A DNA stretch of 64,000 bases from positions 275,021-339,020 of the forward strand of contig NW_026516251.1 of assembly GCF_025602895.1 (NCBI RefSeq), read 5' to 3'. Position numbers and translations under genes: made by a program. The DNA is from Polychytrium aggregatum (lineage: Eukaryota > Chytridiomycota > Chytridiomycetes > Polychytriales). How positions within the stretch are numbered: the stretch's first letter is position 1; each line of letters starts with the position of its first letter. The notes beneath the pieces are model-generated. The model saw nothing but the letters and a program-made list of their open reading frames with translations. It made no database searches and was not told the origin of the DNA. Shown here piece after piece: positions 1 through 10,324 of this stretch.

Positions 1-1124
1 ACGCTGAGACATGATTTCTGATTCTGTTCCCAACAGCTCTCGATATCAGCGACACTTCTGGATACGGCATCGATCGCTTGGGCGACGGAATCAGGAGAGA
101 AAAGATGGTCGGTAAGCCGGCCAAGGGACAGCGCATACGGCTGCGTGGTTGGGCTGGGCTGCTCTGATGTCGACACTCCGAGCAGCGCCGGGCTCGATGA
201 AAGTGTACGGAACAGTGATCCGACTTGCTCTCGGGGCACGGAACGCCACTGTCGTTCGCTGTCTCTCCGCTTCTGGCCACAGGCACCCCCATCATGCATC
301 GCCGGGCCGGGTCCCCAGATACGGCGGCTCTGGTTTGACACCCATGGCAACAGTCCGATCATCGCCAAGTATCTCGAGGTATATGGATTCGGCAGCGTCG
401 AAAAGAAGCGGATCCATGTCCATCGATCCGAGGTCGTGCGCAACTCGGTTTCATATCCTTTTGCCGACGCATGGCCTGACGCCGCTCTGTTGGGTACCGC
501 TTGGGTGTATGATGCGCTCCCGGCGTCGGCCGATATGCAATATCGTCTGCAGGCCTGCTGGGTATTCTCGCGGTGCCGCTTTCGGCGGGGCATCCTGACA
601 AACGATCCTTAACTCGCACGCGCGATTTGGGTTGGCTGTTTCTTGTGGTGCTGCTACAGAGGACGCACCGACCTACCGACAGATCATCATGGAGTCGGCT
701 CGCAACTCGAAGCGTATCTACCGCCAGTACTTGCATAGCCAGGAGGAGGCCCAGAAGGAACGGAACCGCATGCTGCAGGAGCTGAACCAGCAGCTGAGCA
801 AGGACCAGCGAACCGCGTGGAGGCTTCTGAATCGGCCCCAGCTGGTGAGTACCGCGGAGCGAATCTGGGAGACTGCATGGTCGGCGATGCGCCGCGCCGA
901 CTGTTGCAAATCCAGTGAGTTGCTGGGTTTGATATCCAGATCTACCGAACAATACTGGGCGAGGCAAGCCGGTCAATCTAATGTGTGCTCACTCGCTCAC
1001 TCCCGCTTGCGGGACGCAGGTCAAGGAAACCGCGGACGAGCTCGTCGAGAAGATGCACCAGTCGATTGCATCGCAGGCGAAGCAAAAGAAGGGCGTATCG
1101 GCTGTGTCCGTGGGCGGAGAATAG
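1..1124 (+). CDS. Unidentified gene, partial, helical charged C-terminus
   Basis: I do not recognise this gene. The clearest part is an exon ending at 844 before a GTGAGT donor; it encodes a highly charged helical stretch (RNSKRIYRQYLHSQEEAQ and following). It joins in frame to a last exon from 1020 (after a GCAG acceptor) that reads VKETADELVEKMHQ and ends with a Lys-rich tail and TAG at 1122-1124. Upstream, about 320-440, another open stretch (LWFDTHGNSPIIAKYLEVYG) could be an earlier exon, and a possible exon with a GTAAGC donor lies near 60-110. The 5' end may lie outside the window. The splicing of the first 600 bases is not resolved, so the product before about residue 60 from the C-terminus is uncertain. 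Confidence 0.4.
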
Positions 1125-1607
1125 ACGGCAGGGCGTCCGCGGCCTTGATTGTTCATGGCTATCTCATGGCGCTTCATTTCGCGAATGCAAATGAATGAGG
1201 CTGCAGCAAATGAATGAGCTGGCTGCGCATTGTGGCGATCCACACTCGATCCGCCCTCGCCCGCCCTCGATCCGCCCTCGAGCCAGCCCAGATCGCGAAA
1301 CAGCGAGGGCGAGAGCGAGGGCGAGAGCGAGACGCTGACCGAGACAGCGAAGGCACCGCGAGACGCCGACGAGAGCACACCGAGAGCACACCGGGAGCGC
1401 ACCGAGAGCACGCCGAGGAGCGGCCAGGCGCAGACACGCCGTTTTTCGTTTGTCTTTTTTTCTCGGAGTCGGCAGCCTTCCCCCCGAGACGCACATCGAG
1501 GTCGTTTCGGTCTTTGTCTCTTTCTCCGTCCGTTTGGCTTTCTTCGTCGCAAGTCAGCAGAGATCCTCCCTCCCGTCGCCAACGCACACGACCTTTGCCT
1601 GACCGCC
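1125..1607. other. Intergenic spacer, presumed OSCP promoter region
   Basis: No convincing gene. The stretch 1290-1420 is a purine-rich, imperfect repeat of GAGCGAGGGCGA-type and GAGCACACCG-type units that leaves several long frames open on both strands. Pyrimidine-rich DNA follows at 1440-1560, just before the proposed OSCP start, as is common upstream of strongly expressed fungal genes. Confidence 0.4.
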
Positions 1608-3523
1608 ATGCTCGCCCGCCAAGCCATCCGTGTTGTACGTATTCCCTCTCGATCGGAGGCGAGCGATGGCCTGCGCGACTTGTGGTGTCCTCTGGTCCTC
1701 TTTCCAGGCCGGGCCATCATCTGCAGCGACCTCGGTCCGCTCGGATGCCACCAGCATGCGCGTTGTCCGGAGCTGTGTCTTCCCTGAGCAAGCACGTCGG
1801 CCGGCGGCCAAGCACTGTGGTGTGCAGCGTCGTCGTATCTATGCACCGTCGTCCATTGCGTGTGGCTTGTGCATCGGCTGTGATTCCTGGAGCAAGCCGG
1901 TTCCTCTGCTGGCATGGATGGGACCCTGCTTTGCACCACAGACGGATCTGCTGAGGAAGAGCGCCCTGGGTTCTCGGCAAGACAGCCAACTGTCTCTGCG
2001 AATCGTTCATGGTCGCTGACGGCTGTACCAGAACACCCTTCCGATCTCATTCTTGACCGGTGCTCGACTCTTTGGGCGGAACATGGGCACTTGTGCTGAC
2101 GCCTCCCTCTCTTTCGATGTCTTCCGTCCATCCATGCGTCCAGGCCTCTCGCTCGTACGCGACCGCCTCTGCTTCCGTTCAGGTACAAACCGCACTTGCT
2201 TCCTGCTGCGGTCTGCCATGTCGTGTTTGCTTGCGGCCCACGCCATCCGATCCCCGCTTTCAACAATCACTCGACACGACGACAACAACATCTGCTCGTC
2301 GGTCAGACAATGTTCATGCCGATCGATTGCGACGTGCATGTATCAGCGGCAGACGGGACCATGGAATTGGCTGCAACCGTGGCGCTTTGTTCAACACGGA
2401 TCGGATCATCGAGATACACAGTTTTTGATCCGAAAAGCTTGGTGGCAGCCCAACCGACCACGCCTTCGGTCAACGGATGCGATATGGAGGCTGTGGTCCA
2501 TCCCTGTGCATGTCCATGCAGACTCTATCGGCAGCAATCGACTGGGAAGTGGGCTCTGTCTTGGAGCGTTGCCGACCGCTGTTTGCTGCCAACCCCGGAA
2601 AACAATACCACATTTCCACTTCGCCACGGTACTCCCGCCTGGCATCATACACACTTTTGGGAGCCTTCAAATCACAACGCCGACTTGCGGCCAGCAAAGC
2701 TGAAACGATGCCGACACGATGGTGCCTCCCAGGATGATTACATGTTCGCCAAGCCTCGTTTGCTAAGAAGCCCTCTGTGTCATTCTTGTTCCCTCCCCCG
2801 TTTCGATCGTGTCGCAGGTCCCCGTTGCTCTCTACGGCATTGAGGGTCGCTACGCCACTGCTCTCTACACCGCCGCCGCCAAGAAGAAGAACCTGGACAC
2901 TGTTGAGGCCGATCTCAACCGTCTCCGCGCTATCTTGGACAAGGATGCCAAGCTGAAGAGCTTCCTCGAGACCCCCATTGCCAACAACACCACCAAGCGC
3001 GAGGGTATCAAGCAGCTCGTTTCCCAGTCCAAGTTCTCCGAGACCGTTGCCAACCTCCTGGACCTGCTTGCCGAGAACGGCCGCCTCGACCACACCTCCA
3101 AGATCATTGATGGCTACGAGCAGCTCATGACTGCCCACCGCGGCCAGGTCACCATCACCATCACCTCTGCCAAGGTAAGTTCCGGTGGCGGTAAAGCGCA
3201 GGACGAACAGGCTGGTGCTGGGCCAAGTAGATCGCACTGTGCTTGCAGTGGCTAATGCATTTGATGCATCATTTTATGTACATGTGCATATGATTGCCCC
3301 GCTCGCTGATTTGCAGGAGCTGGATGCCAGGGTCACCAACACCATCAAGGGCCACCTCCAGAAGAGCTCGATCTTGAAGGCCGGCCAGAACGCCAACATC
3401 GTCAACAAGGTCAACCCCCAGATCCTCGGCGGTCTCATCATCGAGTTTGGCGACAACACCATCGATCTGTCCATCTCCTCCAAGATCACCAAGCTCAACC
3501 GCCTCTTGACCGAGACCATCTAA
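1608..3523 (+). CDS. ATP5: Mitochondrial ATP synthase OSCP / subunit 5 (delta family)
   Basis: Stator-stalk subunit of the F1Fo ATP synthase, linking the peripheral stalk to the top of F1 in the mitochondrial matrix. Two exons are certain: 2818-3174 (acceptor GTCGCAG, donor GTAAGT) and 3317-3523, together giving the whole OSCP fold. They open with VPVALYGIEGRYATALY, like VRLFGVEGTYATALY of yeast Atp5, and close with the family signature GGLIIEFGDNTIDLSIS followed by SKITKLNRLL. The likely first exon is 1608-1634 (MLARQAIRV, then a GTACGT donor), a basic mitochondrial targeting start. Joining it directly to 2818 keeps frame but gives a very short presequence, so a small middle exon may hide in 1635-2817. 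A candidate polyadenylation signal lies at 3641. The downstream exons are certain; the first exon is tentative. Confidence 0.9.
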
Positions 3524-3640
3524 GCTTTGCCGGCTCTCCCTTCCGTCTTATCCCATCCATCTAATGCGTGCGTGCATGGGAAGCTCTGCAGCGGTTTGCT
3601 ACTACTCCCTTGAGCGATCTCTCACCTCCTACATGTGAGC

Positions 3641-3646
3641 AATAAA
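3641..3646 (+). terminator. AATAAA polyadenylation signal of OSCP
   Basis: A perfect AATAAA lies 118 bases after the OSCP stop codon, in the expected position for 3'-end formation. No competing gene on this strand uses it. Confidence 0.6.
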
Positions 3647-4690
3647 CACATTACCCGAATTCGAATCAACGCGAAGCGCACGGGCTTACGGAATCCGCTT
3701 CAGTCGTGCCATAGCGGCGGTGCATGGTGTTACGCGGTGCTGCTGTCCTAGCAGCGCTGCTTCGTCGCTGCGGCTATTTTCTCCCTCCTCTCTCCCCCCC
3801 CCTGCGTTTCGCAAAACTCTCGCAGCTGAGACAAAGGCAGCATTCTGGAGAGAACCTTGATGCTTTTATCCTTAGGTTTTATTCTGGCAGCAAAAATGAT
3901 GCGTTTCGTGGATGCTCTCTTCCCTTGAAGAAAAGAGGAGGGAATGGAGGAAAGGAGAAAATCAGAAAAGTAATAAAGCGAAAGCACAAAGGGCGTCTGC
4001 CTCCAAGAGGTGTGAGAGGCAGGACGCAGGAGGTGAAGGCACAGGTAAACTCGGCGTGGCCCAAGATCCTGTTGGTTCAGGAGAATGGTGTTGGTGTCCG
4101 CAGGTCGATAGACGTGATGTGTTCAGGCGGCGGGAGTCGCGCTACTGCCAAATCCTCAGAGGAGGCGTTGGGTCGTGGAGAAGATCGCAACTAATAGTGG
4201 TCACGCGAGAAGTTTGGGTCTGAGGAAGCGGGGTGGTGGGTCAGTTAGCATTCGGGCGGCTCGAGGCGGACAATGGTGAGGAGCCCACTGCAACCGAGAC
4301 TGCGATTCCCCTTGGTCTACTATTGACCGGTCCGCTATCCGTTATGCTGGCGCTGGGTGTCCATGAAGAAGCGGGCCGCAACGCAAGCTCATTTTGCCCA
4401 CCACCGAGGACACAGACCTTGAATAAAAGGCACAAGAACCTGTTGATCCAAGCATTTGGTGTTGGAGAGGGGGGAGGGAGGAGACGGAATGCAGGCACAG
4501 TGCCAGACGTTCATGCGAGAGCATCGCCGTCAGCACAGCAGCGACTTGCTCCGGGAGACAGCATGGCCCAGCCAGGGCCGGAGCACTGGTCTGGATAGCG
4601 CAAGTACCAGCGCTCCGCTTGTGGGCAGAGGTTGGGCGTGACATTACGTGCGGTGGCTGCGGCACCACTGTTCAGCCAGGAATGTGTGCG
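3647..4690. other. Spacer between OSCP and Snx3-like gene; may hold the last Snx3 exon
   Basis: No confident gene. Open frames here are short and show no family features. On the minus strand the last few codons of the Snx3-like gene should lie somewhere below 4704, but I could not pick out the exon. GA-rich DNA (3900-3990) and G-rich tracts (4460-4490) are present. Confidence 0.35.
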
Positions 4691-4703
4691 AGCAATACAT
4701 TAC

Positions 4704-6076
4704 CTTGGATCCAGTCTGAAGCAGAGGATGGCCTGAAAACAGCGGCAACCAAGACTGGTCAACACCGATTGCCGGCCGTTGCAATGGTGCAACTACTGCG
4801 TACGAATGCTCGTCCGCGACAGGAGTTGTCTATCAGTCAAGCTCAAATCCAAGCAGGCTATGGTGCTATCTTACCAGCAACACTAAGTAGAGGCGAAATT
4901 GGAATGATGGTGCCAAAAAATGAACGGGCAGGTCGGTTGTCAGCGCGAACGATCACCGGCATCACGAGCACACGATGGCTGCGCCAAGAATCCGGGTCGG
5001 GGAGACTCGCCTGATTCCAAAGGCACACTACTCACATTTGCAGGAATCGTTCGAGACTGGACCGACGGAGCTCGATGAGTTCGTCGCTGAATCGGTTTGA
5101 GAACACCTTGCCCGGCAGGCTTGGGATGTTGACCCTGTGTGCAGGCCGACATGCGGAAGCGAGTCAGAGGTGACGAATGGTGCTGCTCCCGATGCAATTG
5201 GTACCGCGGCATCGACCGCAATCCATCGGGGTGCGGTGGCGCTGGTGCAGCTGGATGGGTGACGAGGCGAGGTGGGTCCTCCTCTTGGGCTGCCGCTTCT
5301 TGGCGGTCTCCCCCCCTCCAGCCCTCAACTCGAATCCGCCCTCGAGCTGCACCCTCCACAGTCTGTGTGCATCGTTGCTGAAACCGACCTGGTGCTTTCG
5401 CGTTCCAGAGCATCTCGGAACCACTCAAAGTCGCTGTATCTGCGACGCACGACCGAGCTCTTCAGCTTGAAAGCCGGGATGTTGGTCTGTGTCGAAAATC
5501 GAGGCCAGATCGATCAGTTGCCTGGCGGACTTTTCTGGGCTCCACAGCCGAGAACATGCACCAGGCTCGTAGAAACCGAGGCGACACATGTGGGCTGCTG
5601 GTGCAGAAAGGCGCCGAAACAATCGTCTCGCCAAGTCGGCTCCTGGCACCTACGCTGCAAACGATCTCGTAATCGACGTATTTGTTGCGACCCGAGCCCT
5701 GGAACTGCGGGTTTCGAACTTCAATCTCAAGGTAGTTTTCCGGGATGCCGTAGCGCTCCTCGGCAGTCTATATCCACGATATTCAGTACGAGTGCATGAG
5801 GCGAATGCAGTCAGTGGCAGACAGGGAGCGAGCGAGCGAGGGAGAGCAGAGCGGTGTGCCTGGCCGCCATGGATAGCGGTTGAAGAGTGTATGGATGGCG
5901 GAAAGGGTAAAGGCACAACAGCGACGAGCCAAGAGAGCTCCTCTGCGCTGCCGCTGTTGAACATCGGCGCCGACATCGCTCGTTCTGACCTGCTCCCGGA
6001 AATCGTTGTTGGAGAAGGAGGCTGGACGGTAGGGACAGAGGCGAGCGATGGTCAGCGGTGGCAACAACATAATCAT
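4704..6076 (-). CDS. SNX3: Sorting nexin Snx3/Grd19-like, PX domain
   Basis: PX-domain protein that binds PtdIns3P on endosomes and works with retromer in retrieval of membrane cargo. Exons on the minus strand: 6076-5990 (start MIMLLPPL, tentative), 5767-5654 ([19 protein letters not shown]), 5486-5389 ([20 protein letters not shown]), 5134-5036 ([20 protein letters not shown] then [12 protein letters not shown]) and 4732-4704 ([10 protein letters not shown]). The first four join cleanly in frame. RRRYSDF supplies the phosphoinositide-contacting Arg/Tyr pair, and PSLPGK is the PX proline loop. Length and order match Snx3, which is little more than a PX domain. The join into the last recognised exon is out of frame with the obvious AG (one base off), and the terminal exon was not found, so the 3' end is approximate. 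Identity is firm; boundaries at both ends are not. Confidence 0.8.
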
Positions 6077-6660
6077 GGCGCCGAGAAGGAATCATGTCAG
6101 CGCTTTCGCAGGACCCGAGTTGATCGGTTGATGTGGGATATGCTGGCGAGGCTCCAGGGGTGCACAAATAAGGGACCCTCGATACAGCTTGCGCCGCTGC
6201 GTCTGCGACTGACGGGCGCAACCGGCACAAGAATCGGCCACTCCAAGCAGCGCAAGGAGAGAGTATGTCTGCGACGGTCTGGGCTGCCGGTGGATATTCG
6301 GGTCTGCGGTGAAGCGCCGAGACAGCAGTGCATCCTGCTCCAGAGACAAGGGCCTTTCCTACCGTAGGGTCTGATCGGGCCCATATCTGTGACTCGGGAG
6401 TGCAGAGAGAGGGGAAGGGAGGCAGCGCTGCAGATCGGAAGATGACAACGACGATGGAGCGGGACGATGAAGCAAAAACAGCCACAAAGCGGGGGCTGGC
6501 GAGGCCAAGCGCAGCGGCTGCCGCGCCACTGGCGTGCCCATCCGCCCTGGCTCTGTGGGCACAGCGGCTGACGGAACACTCAGGCCCAGAGCAACCAGGG
6601 ATGCCGCTTCACTTCATCGGGTGTATTGTTTGAGTACAGTGCGGGCACTCCTCGGCCGGG
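6077..6660. other. Spacer between Snx3-like and kinase-Sel1 genes
   Basis: I see no gene that can be supported. It separates two minus-strand genes, so it should contain the 3' end of the kinase-Sel1 transcript and the promoter of the Snx3-like gene. No clear TATA box was found. Confidence 0.3.
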
Positions 6661-8523
6661 TCACTGGGTTGGGCAAATGGACCTTGGCTTGGACTGGAGC
6701 TCTTTGACGCTGTGGATAGCCCACAGCAGATCCTGGTCGGCCGCCTTGCGGTACCAGTCGAGAGCGATTCCGATGTCCTTGGAGACACCCTCGCCGGTCT
6801 CGTAGCAGCGGCCGAGGTACCACTGTGCGTACCGATTGCCCTGTTCGGCGGACTTGCGGAAGGTCTCGGCTGCCTTGACGAAATCCTTGGCAATCGTGCG
6901 TCCCCAGTAGTAGCATCGACCAAGTTCCCACTGGCCATACGGATCGCCCTGGTTTGCAGCCAGGGTGTACCACTGTATCGCCGCAGCATGGTCGATGGAT
7001 ACTCCCAACCCCCAGTAGTAGCAGCGTCCCAGCCAGACTTGATTGATGCAGTTTCCGTTGCTGGCGAGCCGCTCAAAGATGCCCACGGCCTTCTTCTGGT
7101 CCCGCGAGGTTCCGAACCCAAAGAACACACACACGGCCATCAGATGCTTGCACAACCAATCTCGCTCTGATCCCAGCTGGCACAGCTCAAAGAACCGACA
7201 AGCCACAGAGGAATCGGAGAAGGTGTTATCGCTGAAGGCCAGACATTCGCTTTCTCCAAGCGGGAACAAGTCCGACCTGCTGTCGCGGATCGTCTTGACG
7301 CCCTTCAGTTGGTCCCGCACAGTGCCGCGGCCGAGATAGTGCATCCATCCGAGCATGTGGGTGGCGATGGGTTTGATGATCGGATCGTCGGATTGGGTGC
7401 TGACTTCCTGCCAATGGTTGAAGGCAACTTGATCGCTCTGCTCGACGCCATGGCCGATCAGCGCAAACCAGGCCATTCGGTGGCGCGTCTCCAGGTTGCT
7501 GGTATCGGTGCCGATATCAAGGAGCTGAGCGACTGGCTCCCGGCCAGGGTTGTCAGCAGGAGAGCGACCAGAGATGGCCTTGACAGCATCTGCCCGCTCA
7601 CCGACCGGTCCATCCGATTCAGACTCGGGGAGAGGTGTTGCTGCATCGAGAATTGCAAGGATCTGAGGGAACGCAAGCTGATCCGATGGAATGCAGACGC
7701 AACAGCGCTTGACGAGAGCCCAGATGCCGTCAGGGACACCGTCGACTCGGCTGAGGCTTTGGCCATCACGGATAGCAGGCTCGGTAGCTTGAACATGCCG
7801 GGCTTGCGCGTCGCCAGTGGCCCAGACCGGCTTGCCGTCGTTCAGGACTTCGTACATCAAGATGCCAAATGCATGGATATCTGCGGCTCTCGATGACTCA
7901 GCTGGTCGCTCGTCGGCGAGGGTCTTTGGCGTTCGGTTGTCGAGACTGCCGTCGGTCTGACTCTTGGCTGCATGCGAGTCTATCGAGACGGATGTATGCT
8001 TGATACGAGACAGCCCAAAGTCACTGATGACAGCATTGACGCCACCGTCGAGGAGGACATTCGCAGCCTTGAGGTCGCCATGAGCGACATTGTGTTCATG
8101 GAGATACACCATCCCCGCAGCCACTTGGCGGAGCAAACGGAGCTTCTCCCCGAGGGAGACAGGGGTGGCTGGGTCCGACACATGGTCGCGGAGGGTGCCG
8201 TTTGGCATGAAGGGCGAGACCATGAAGGGAGGAATCGGATTGCCGTCGTCATCCCGGTCGCAGGCACCGAGCAGGGACAGGACGTTGGGATGGCTGAGCT
8301 TCTGCCAAAGATCGATATCGTGATGATATTCATTGAGCTGATGGGTGCTGCATGTGTCGAGGAGCTGCTTGATGGCGACCTTGGAGCCAAGGTATGTGCC
8401 GGTGAAGACCGAGTCAAGGCCACCACGACCGATGGGGTTGGCCGAGCGGTCGGTGATGTCGCTGGGCGCGATGTACCAGGACAGCCGCTCGGGAGAGGGG
8501 CGAACGAAGGGCTCGCTGGCCAT
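6661..8523 (-). CDS. Protein kinase-like domain fused to Sel1 repeats
   Basis: Intronless, 620 residues from the ATG at 8523 (an upstream in-frame ATG at 8676 would add 51 low-complexity residues encoded by tandem repeats, so I prefer 8523). N-terminal kinase fold of the tyrosine-kinase-like type: degenerate glycine loop IGRGGLDSVF (31-40), VAIK lysine at 52, catalytic loop HGDLKAANVLL (148-158) with HGD instead of HRD, and SDFG (167-170). A canonical APE is missing before ADIHAFGILMYEVL. The C-terminal half carries Sel1/TPR-like repeats (LGRCYYWGLGV, AEQGNRYAQWYLGRCYETGEG). Such proteins act as cytosolic signalling adaptors; substrates cannot be guessed. It is divergently paired with a Sel1 paralogue at 8819 and shares a mirror-identical tract with it. 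The kinase may be active or a pseudokinase. Confidence 0.85.
   Translation of the reverse strand: MASEPFVRPSPERLSWYIAPSDITDRSANPIGRGGLDSVFTGTYLGSKVAIKQLLDTCSTHQLNEYHHDIDLWQKLSHPNVLSLLGACDRDDDGNPIPPFMVSPFMPNGTLRDHVSDPATPVSLGEKLRLLRQVAAGMVYLHEHNVAHGDLKAANVLLDGGVNAVISDFGLSRIKHTSVSIDSHAAKSQTDGSLDNRTPKTLADERPAESSRAADIHAFGILMYEVLNDGKPVWATGDAQARHVQATEPAIRDGQSLSRVDGVPDGIWALVKRCCVCIPSDQLAFPQILAILDAATPLPESESDGPVGERADAVKAISGRSPADNPGREPVAQLLDIGTDTSNLETRHRMAWFALIGHGVEQSDQVAFNHWQEVSTQSDDPIIKPIATHMLGWMHYLGRGTVRDQLKGVKTIRDSRSDLFPLGESECLAFSDNTFSDSSVACRFFELCQLGSERDWLCKHLMAVCVFFGFGTSRDQKKAVGIFERLASNGNCINQVWLGRCYYWGLGVSIDHAAAIQWYTLAANQGDPYGQWELGRCYYWGRTIAKDFVKAAETFRKSAEQGNRYAQWYLGRCYETGEGVSKDIGIALDWYRKAADQDLLWAIHSVKELQSKPRSICPTQ
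7294..7417 (-). repeat. Inverted 124-bp identical tract, copy 1 (Sel1 pair)
   Basis: The reverse complement of this stretch is identical to 9595-9718 with no indel (paired coordinates sum to 17012). It lies inside the kinase-Sel1 gene and encodes WQEVSTQSDDPIIKPIATHM and following residues. Flanking coding sequence is paralogous but clearly diverged. Confidence 0.85.
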
Positions 8524-8559
8524 GTTGCGAGGGATGGATGCTGGAAGAGATGAGTTGGA

Positions 8560-8640
8560 GGATGCAATAATGGAACAATGGCGCGATGGGATGACGGAAC
8601 AATCGAGCGGTGGGATGACGGAACAATGGAGCGACGATTT
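8560..8640. repeat. Minisatellite upstream of kinase-Sel1 start
   Basis: Imperfect repeats of GATGACGGAACAATGGAGCG-like units, seen on the plus strand. They lie between the divergent starts and are read as a Ser/Pro/His-rich stretch if the kinase started at 8676. Confidence 0.6.
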
Positions 8641-8818
8641 GATGGAGTGATGGATGAGTGGGAATGTGGATGGCAAGCACTCGATCCATGGATCCAGCCA
8701 TGTTCATGGTTTGGTGGCTGTGCCACTCCCGTTCCATTTTGCCCATCTCGTCCTCCATCTGATCGCTTGGATATCATCATTGCCGCTCCCATCACATCAG
8801 TCTCCTGCATCGCACATC

Positions 8819-10324
8819 ATGGCCAGTGCCCATCCCACAACCGACATGGCTCGCCTTGCCATCGACGAACACAACCCTGACATCTTCACCATCATCTGCT
8901 GCAACGACAGCTTCCAGCTTGCCCTCGACCACAACACCATCAAAGCCCTCCTCCAAGTGTGCAAACGAGCCCAGCCTCTCCTCAGTTCCAAGCTGACTCG
9001 CTTCCACACCTGGTGCCAGAATGCAGGACTGTGTCGTTCCGATGGACAGCTGCGAATCGGCATCACACCGAGCGACCGGATCGCCCTCTCGATGCACTAC
9101 AAGGATCAAGCTGCAACCGATCGATCCTGGCTCGTTGCCCTGGCCTACCGGGGCAACACTGTTGCCTCGTTTATCCTGGCTCGCATCCTCCAAGTCGATC
9201 TCGACAGATGTGAAATGAGACGATCCGTGCGCAAGACAACTCAGCAACAGGTCTTTTATCATCTGGAGAAGGCCGCCAACGCAAGCCATCTGCTGGCGCA
9301 GTGCTATCTGGCCGAGTGCTATCATCAAGGTGTTGGGGTCGACCGAGATGACGCCAAGGCTGTCGCTCTGTATCGCAGCCTTGCGGACCGTGGACTCGCC
9401 CAGGCTCAGATCGGTCTCGGTCGATGCTTCGAGAGCGGTGAAGGTGTCGATCAAGACTATGGCATTGCCATCGAATGGTACTCCAAGGCTGCAGACCAGG
9501 GCAGCGACGACGGCCGTCTCCACATCGAGTTTCTCCGAGGATGGTTCTCGCTCACTGGACACGGTGTCGAACAGAGCGATCAAATTGCCTTTAGCCATTG
9601 GCAGGAAGTCAGCACCCAATCCGACGATCCGATCATCAAACCCATCGCCACCCACATGCTCGGATGGATGCACTATCTCGGCCGCGGCACTGTGCGGGAC
9701 CAACTGAAGGGCGTCAAGGCGATTCAAGACAGTCGATCGATTGGATTTCCGTTCGGCGAAAACGAGTGCCTGGCTGCACGGCTGTGGACCGCTTGTGGTC
9801 CTCCAGCATCCCGCAAGTTCTTTGGATTGTGCCAGTCTGGATCGGACCGAGACTGGTTGTGCAGGCATCTGACGGCCGTGTGTCTGATCGAGGGCTTTGG
9901 CACCCGGCGAGACAAATCAAGAGGAGTCGAGATTGCCGAGCAGCTCGCACACGACGGCCATAGCGATAGCCAGTACTGGATCGGAAGATGCTACTACTTT
10001 GGCTGGGGAGTGGTGGAAGATCACAAGAAGGCACTCGAGTGGTTCAGCAAATCGGCCGACCAGGGCAACTCGTACGGACAGTTGGGAGTCGGCGAATACT
10101 GCTACTTTGGCGACGGGGCTGCCGAGGACCACGCCAAAGCATTCGAATGCTTCCGCCTGTCGGCCGAGCAAGGCAATCGGCACGGGCAGCTCGGGCTCGG
10201 AGCATGTTTCAAGAATGGCTATGGAGTCACCCGGGACATTGACACTGCCCTCTTCTGGTACCGCAAGTCTGCCGAGTCGGGTCTCCGAGAGGCCCTCGAT
10301 TCCCTCGAGGAGCTTGGCCAGTAG
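8819..10324 (+). CDS. Sel1-repeat protein
   Basis: Intronless, 501 residues from the ATG at 8819. The N-terminal about 130 residues are helical without a recognised domain. From about residue 160 to the end there are Sel1-like repeats with the usual G-x-G-V...D...A pattern: CYLAECYHQGVGVDRDDAKA, LGRCFESGEGVDQDYGIA, IGRCYYFGWGVVEDHKKA and LGACFKNGYGVTRDIDTA. Sel1 arrays are scaffolds for protein complexes. It is the plus-strand partner of the kinase-Sel1 gene, and its C-terminal two thirds are paralogous to that gene's C-terminal half, but it has no kinase domain. The divergent starts are about 295 bp apart, so a shared promoter is likely. An in-frame ATG at 8654 would lengthen it into repeat-rich DNA; I favour 8819. 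Confidence 0.85.
   Translation: MASAHPTTDMARLAIDEHNPDIFTIICCNDSFQLALDHNTIKALLQVCKRAQPLLSSKLTRFHTWCQNAGLCRSDGQLRIGITPSDRIALSMHYKDQAATDRSWLVALAYRGNTVASFILARILQVDLDRCEMRRSVRKTTQQQVFYHLEKAANASHLLAQCYLAECYHQGVGVDRDDAKAVALYRSLADRGLAQAQIGLGRCFESGEGVDQDYGIAIEWYSKAADQGSDDGRLHIEFLRGWFSLTGHGVEQSDQIAFSHWQEVSTQSDDPIIKPIATHMLGWMHYLGRGTVRDQLKGVKAIQDSRSIGFPFGENECLAARLWTACGPPASRKFFGLCQSGSDRDWLCRHLTAVCLIEGFGTRRDKSRGVEIAEQLAHDGHSDSQYWIGRCYYFGWGVVEDHKKALEWFSKSADQGNSYGQLGVGEYCYFGDGAAEDHAKAFECFRLSAEQGNRHGQLGLGACFKNGYGVTRDIDTALFWYRKSAESGLREALDSLEELGQ
9595..9718 (+). repeat. Inverted 124-bp identical tract, copy 2 (Sel1 pair)
   Basis: Exact inverted copy of 7294-7417, inside the plus-strand Sel1 gene. Immediately outside it third-position and amino-acid differences resume (for example GVKAIQDSRS here against GVKTIRDSRS in the partner). 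Confidence 0.85.

Noticed and set aside
989-2266. 425-residue minus-strand frame upstream of OSCP
   Set aside because: Basic, low-complexity composition with no motif; it arises from GC-rich purine/pyrimidine repeats.
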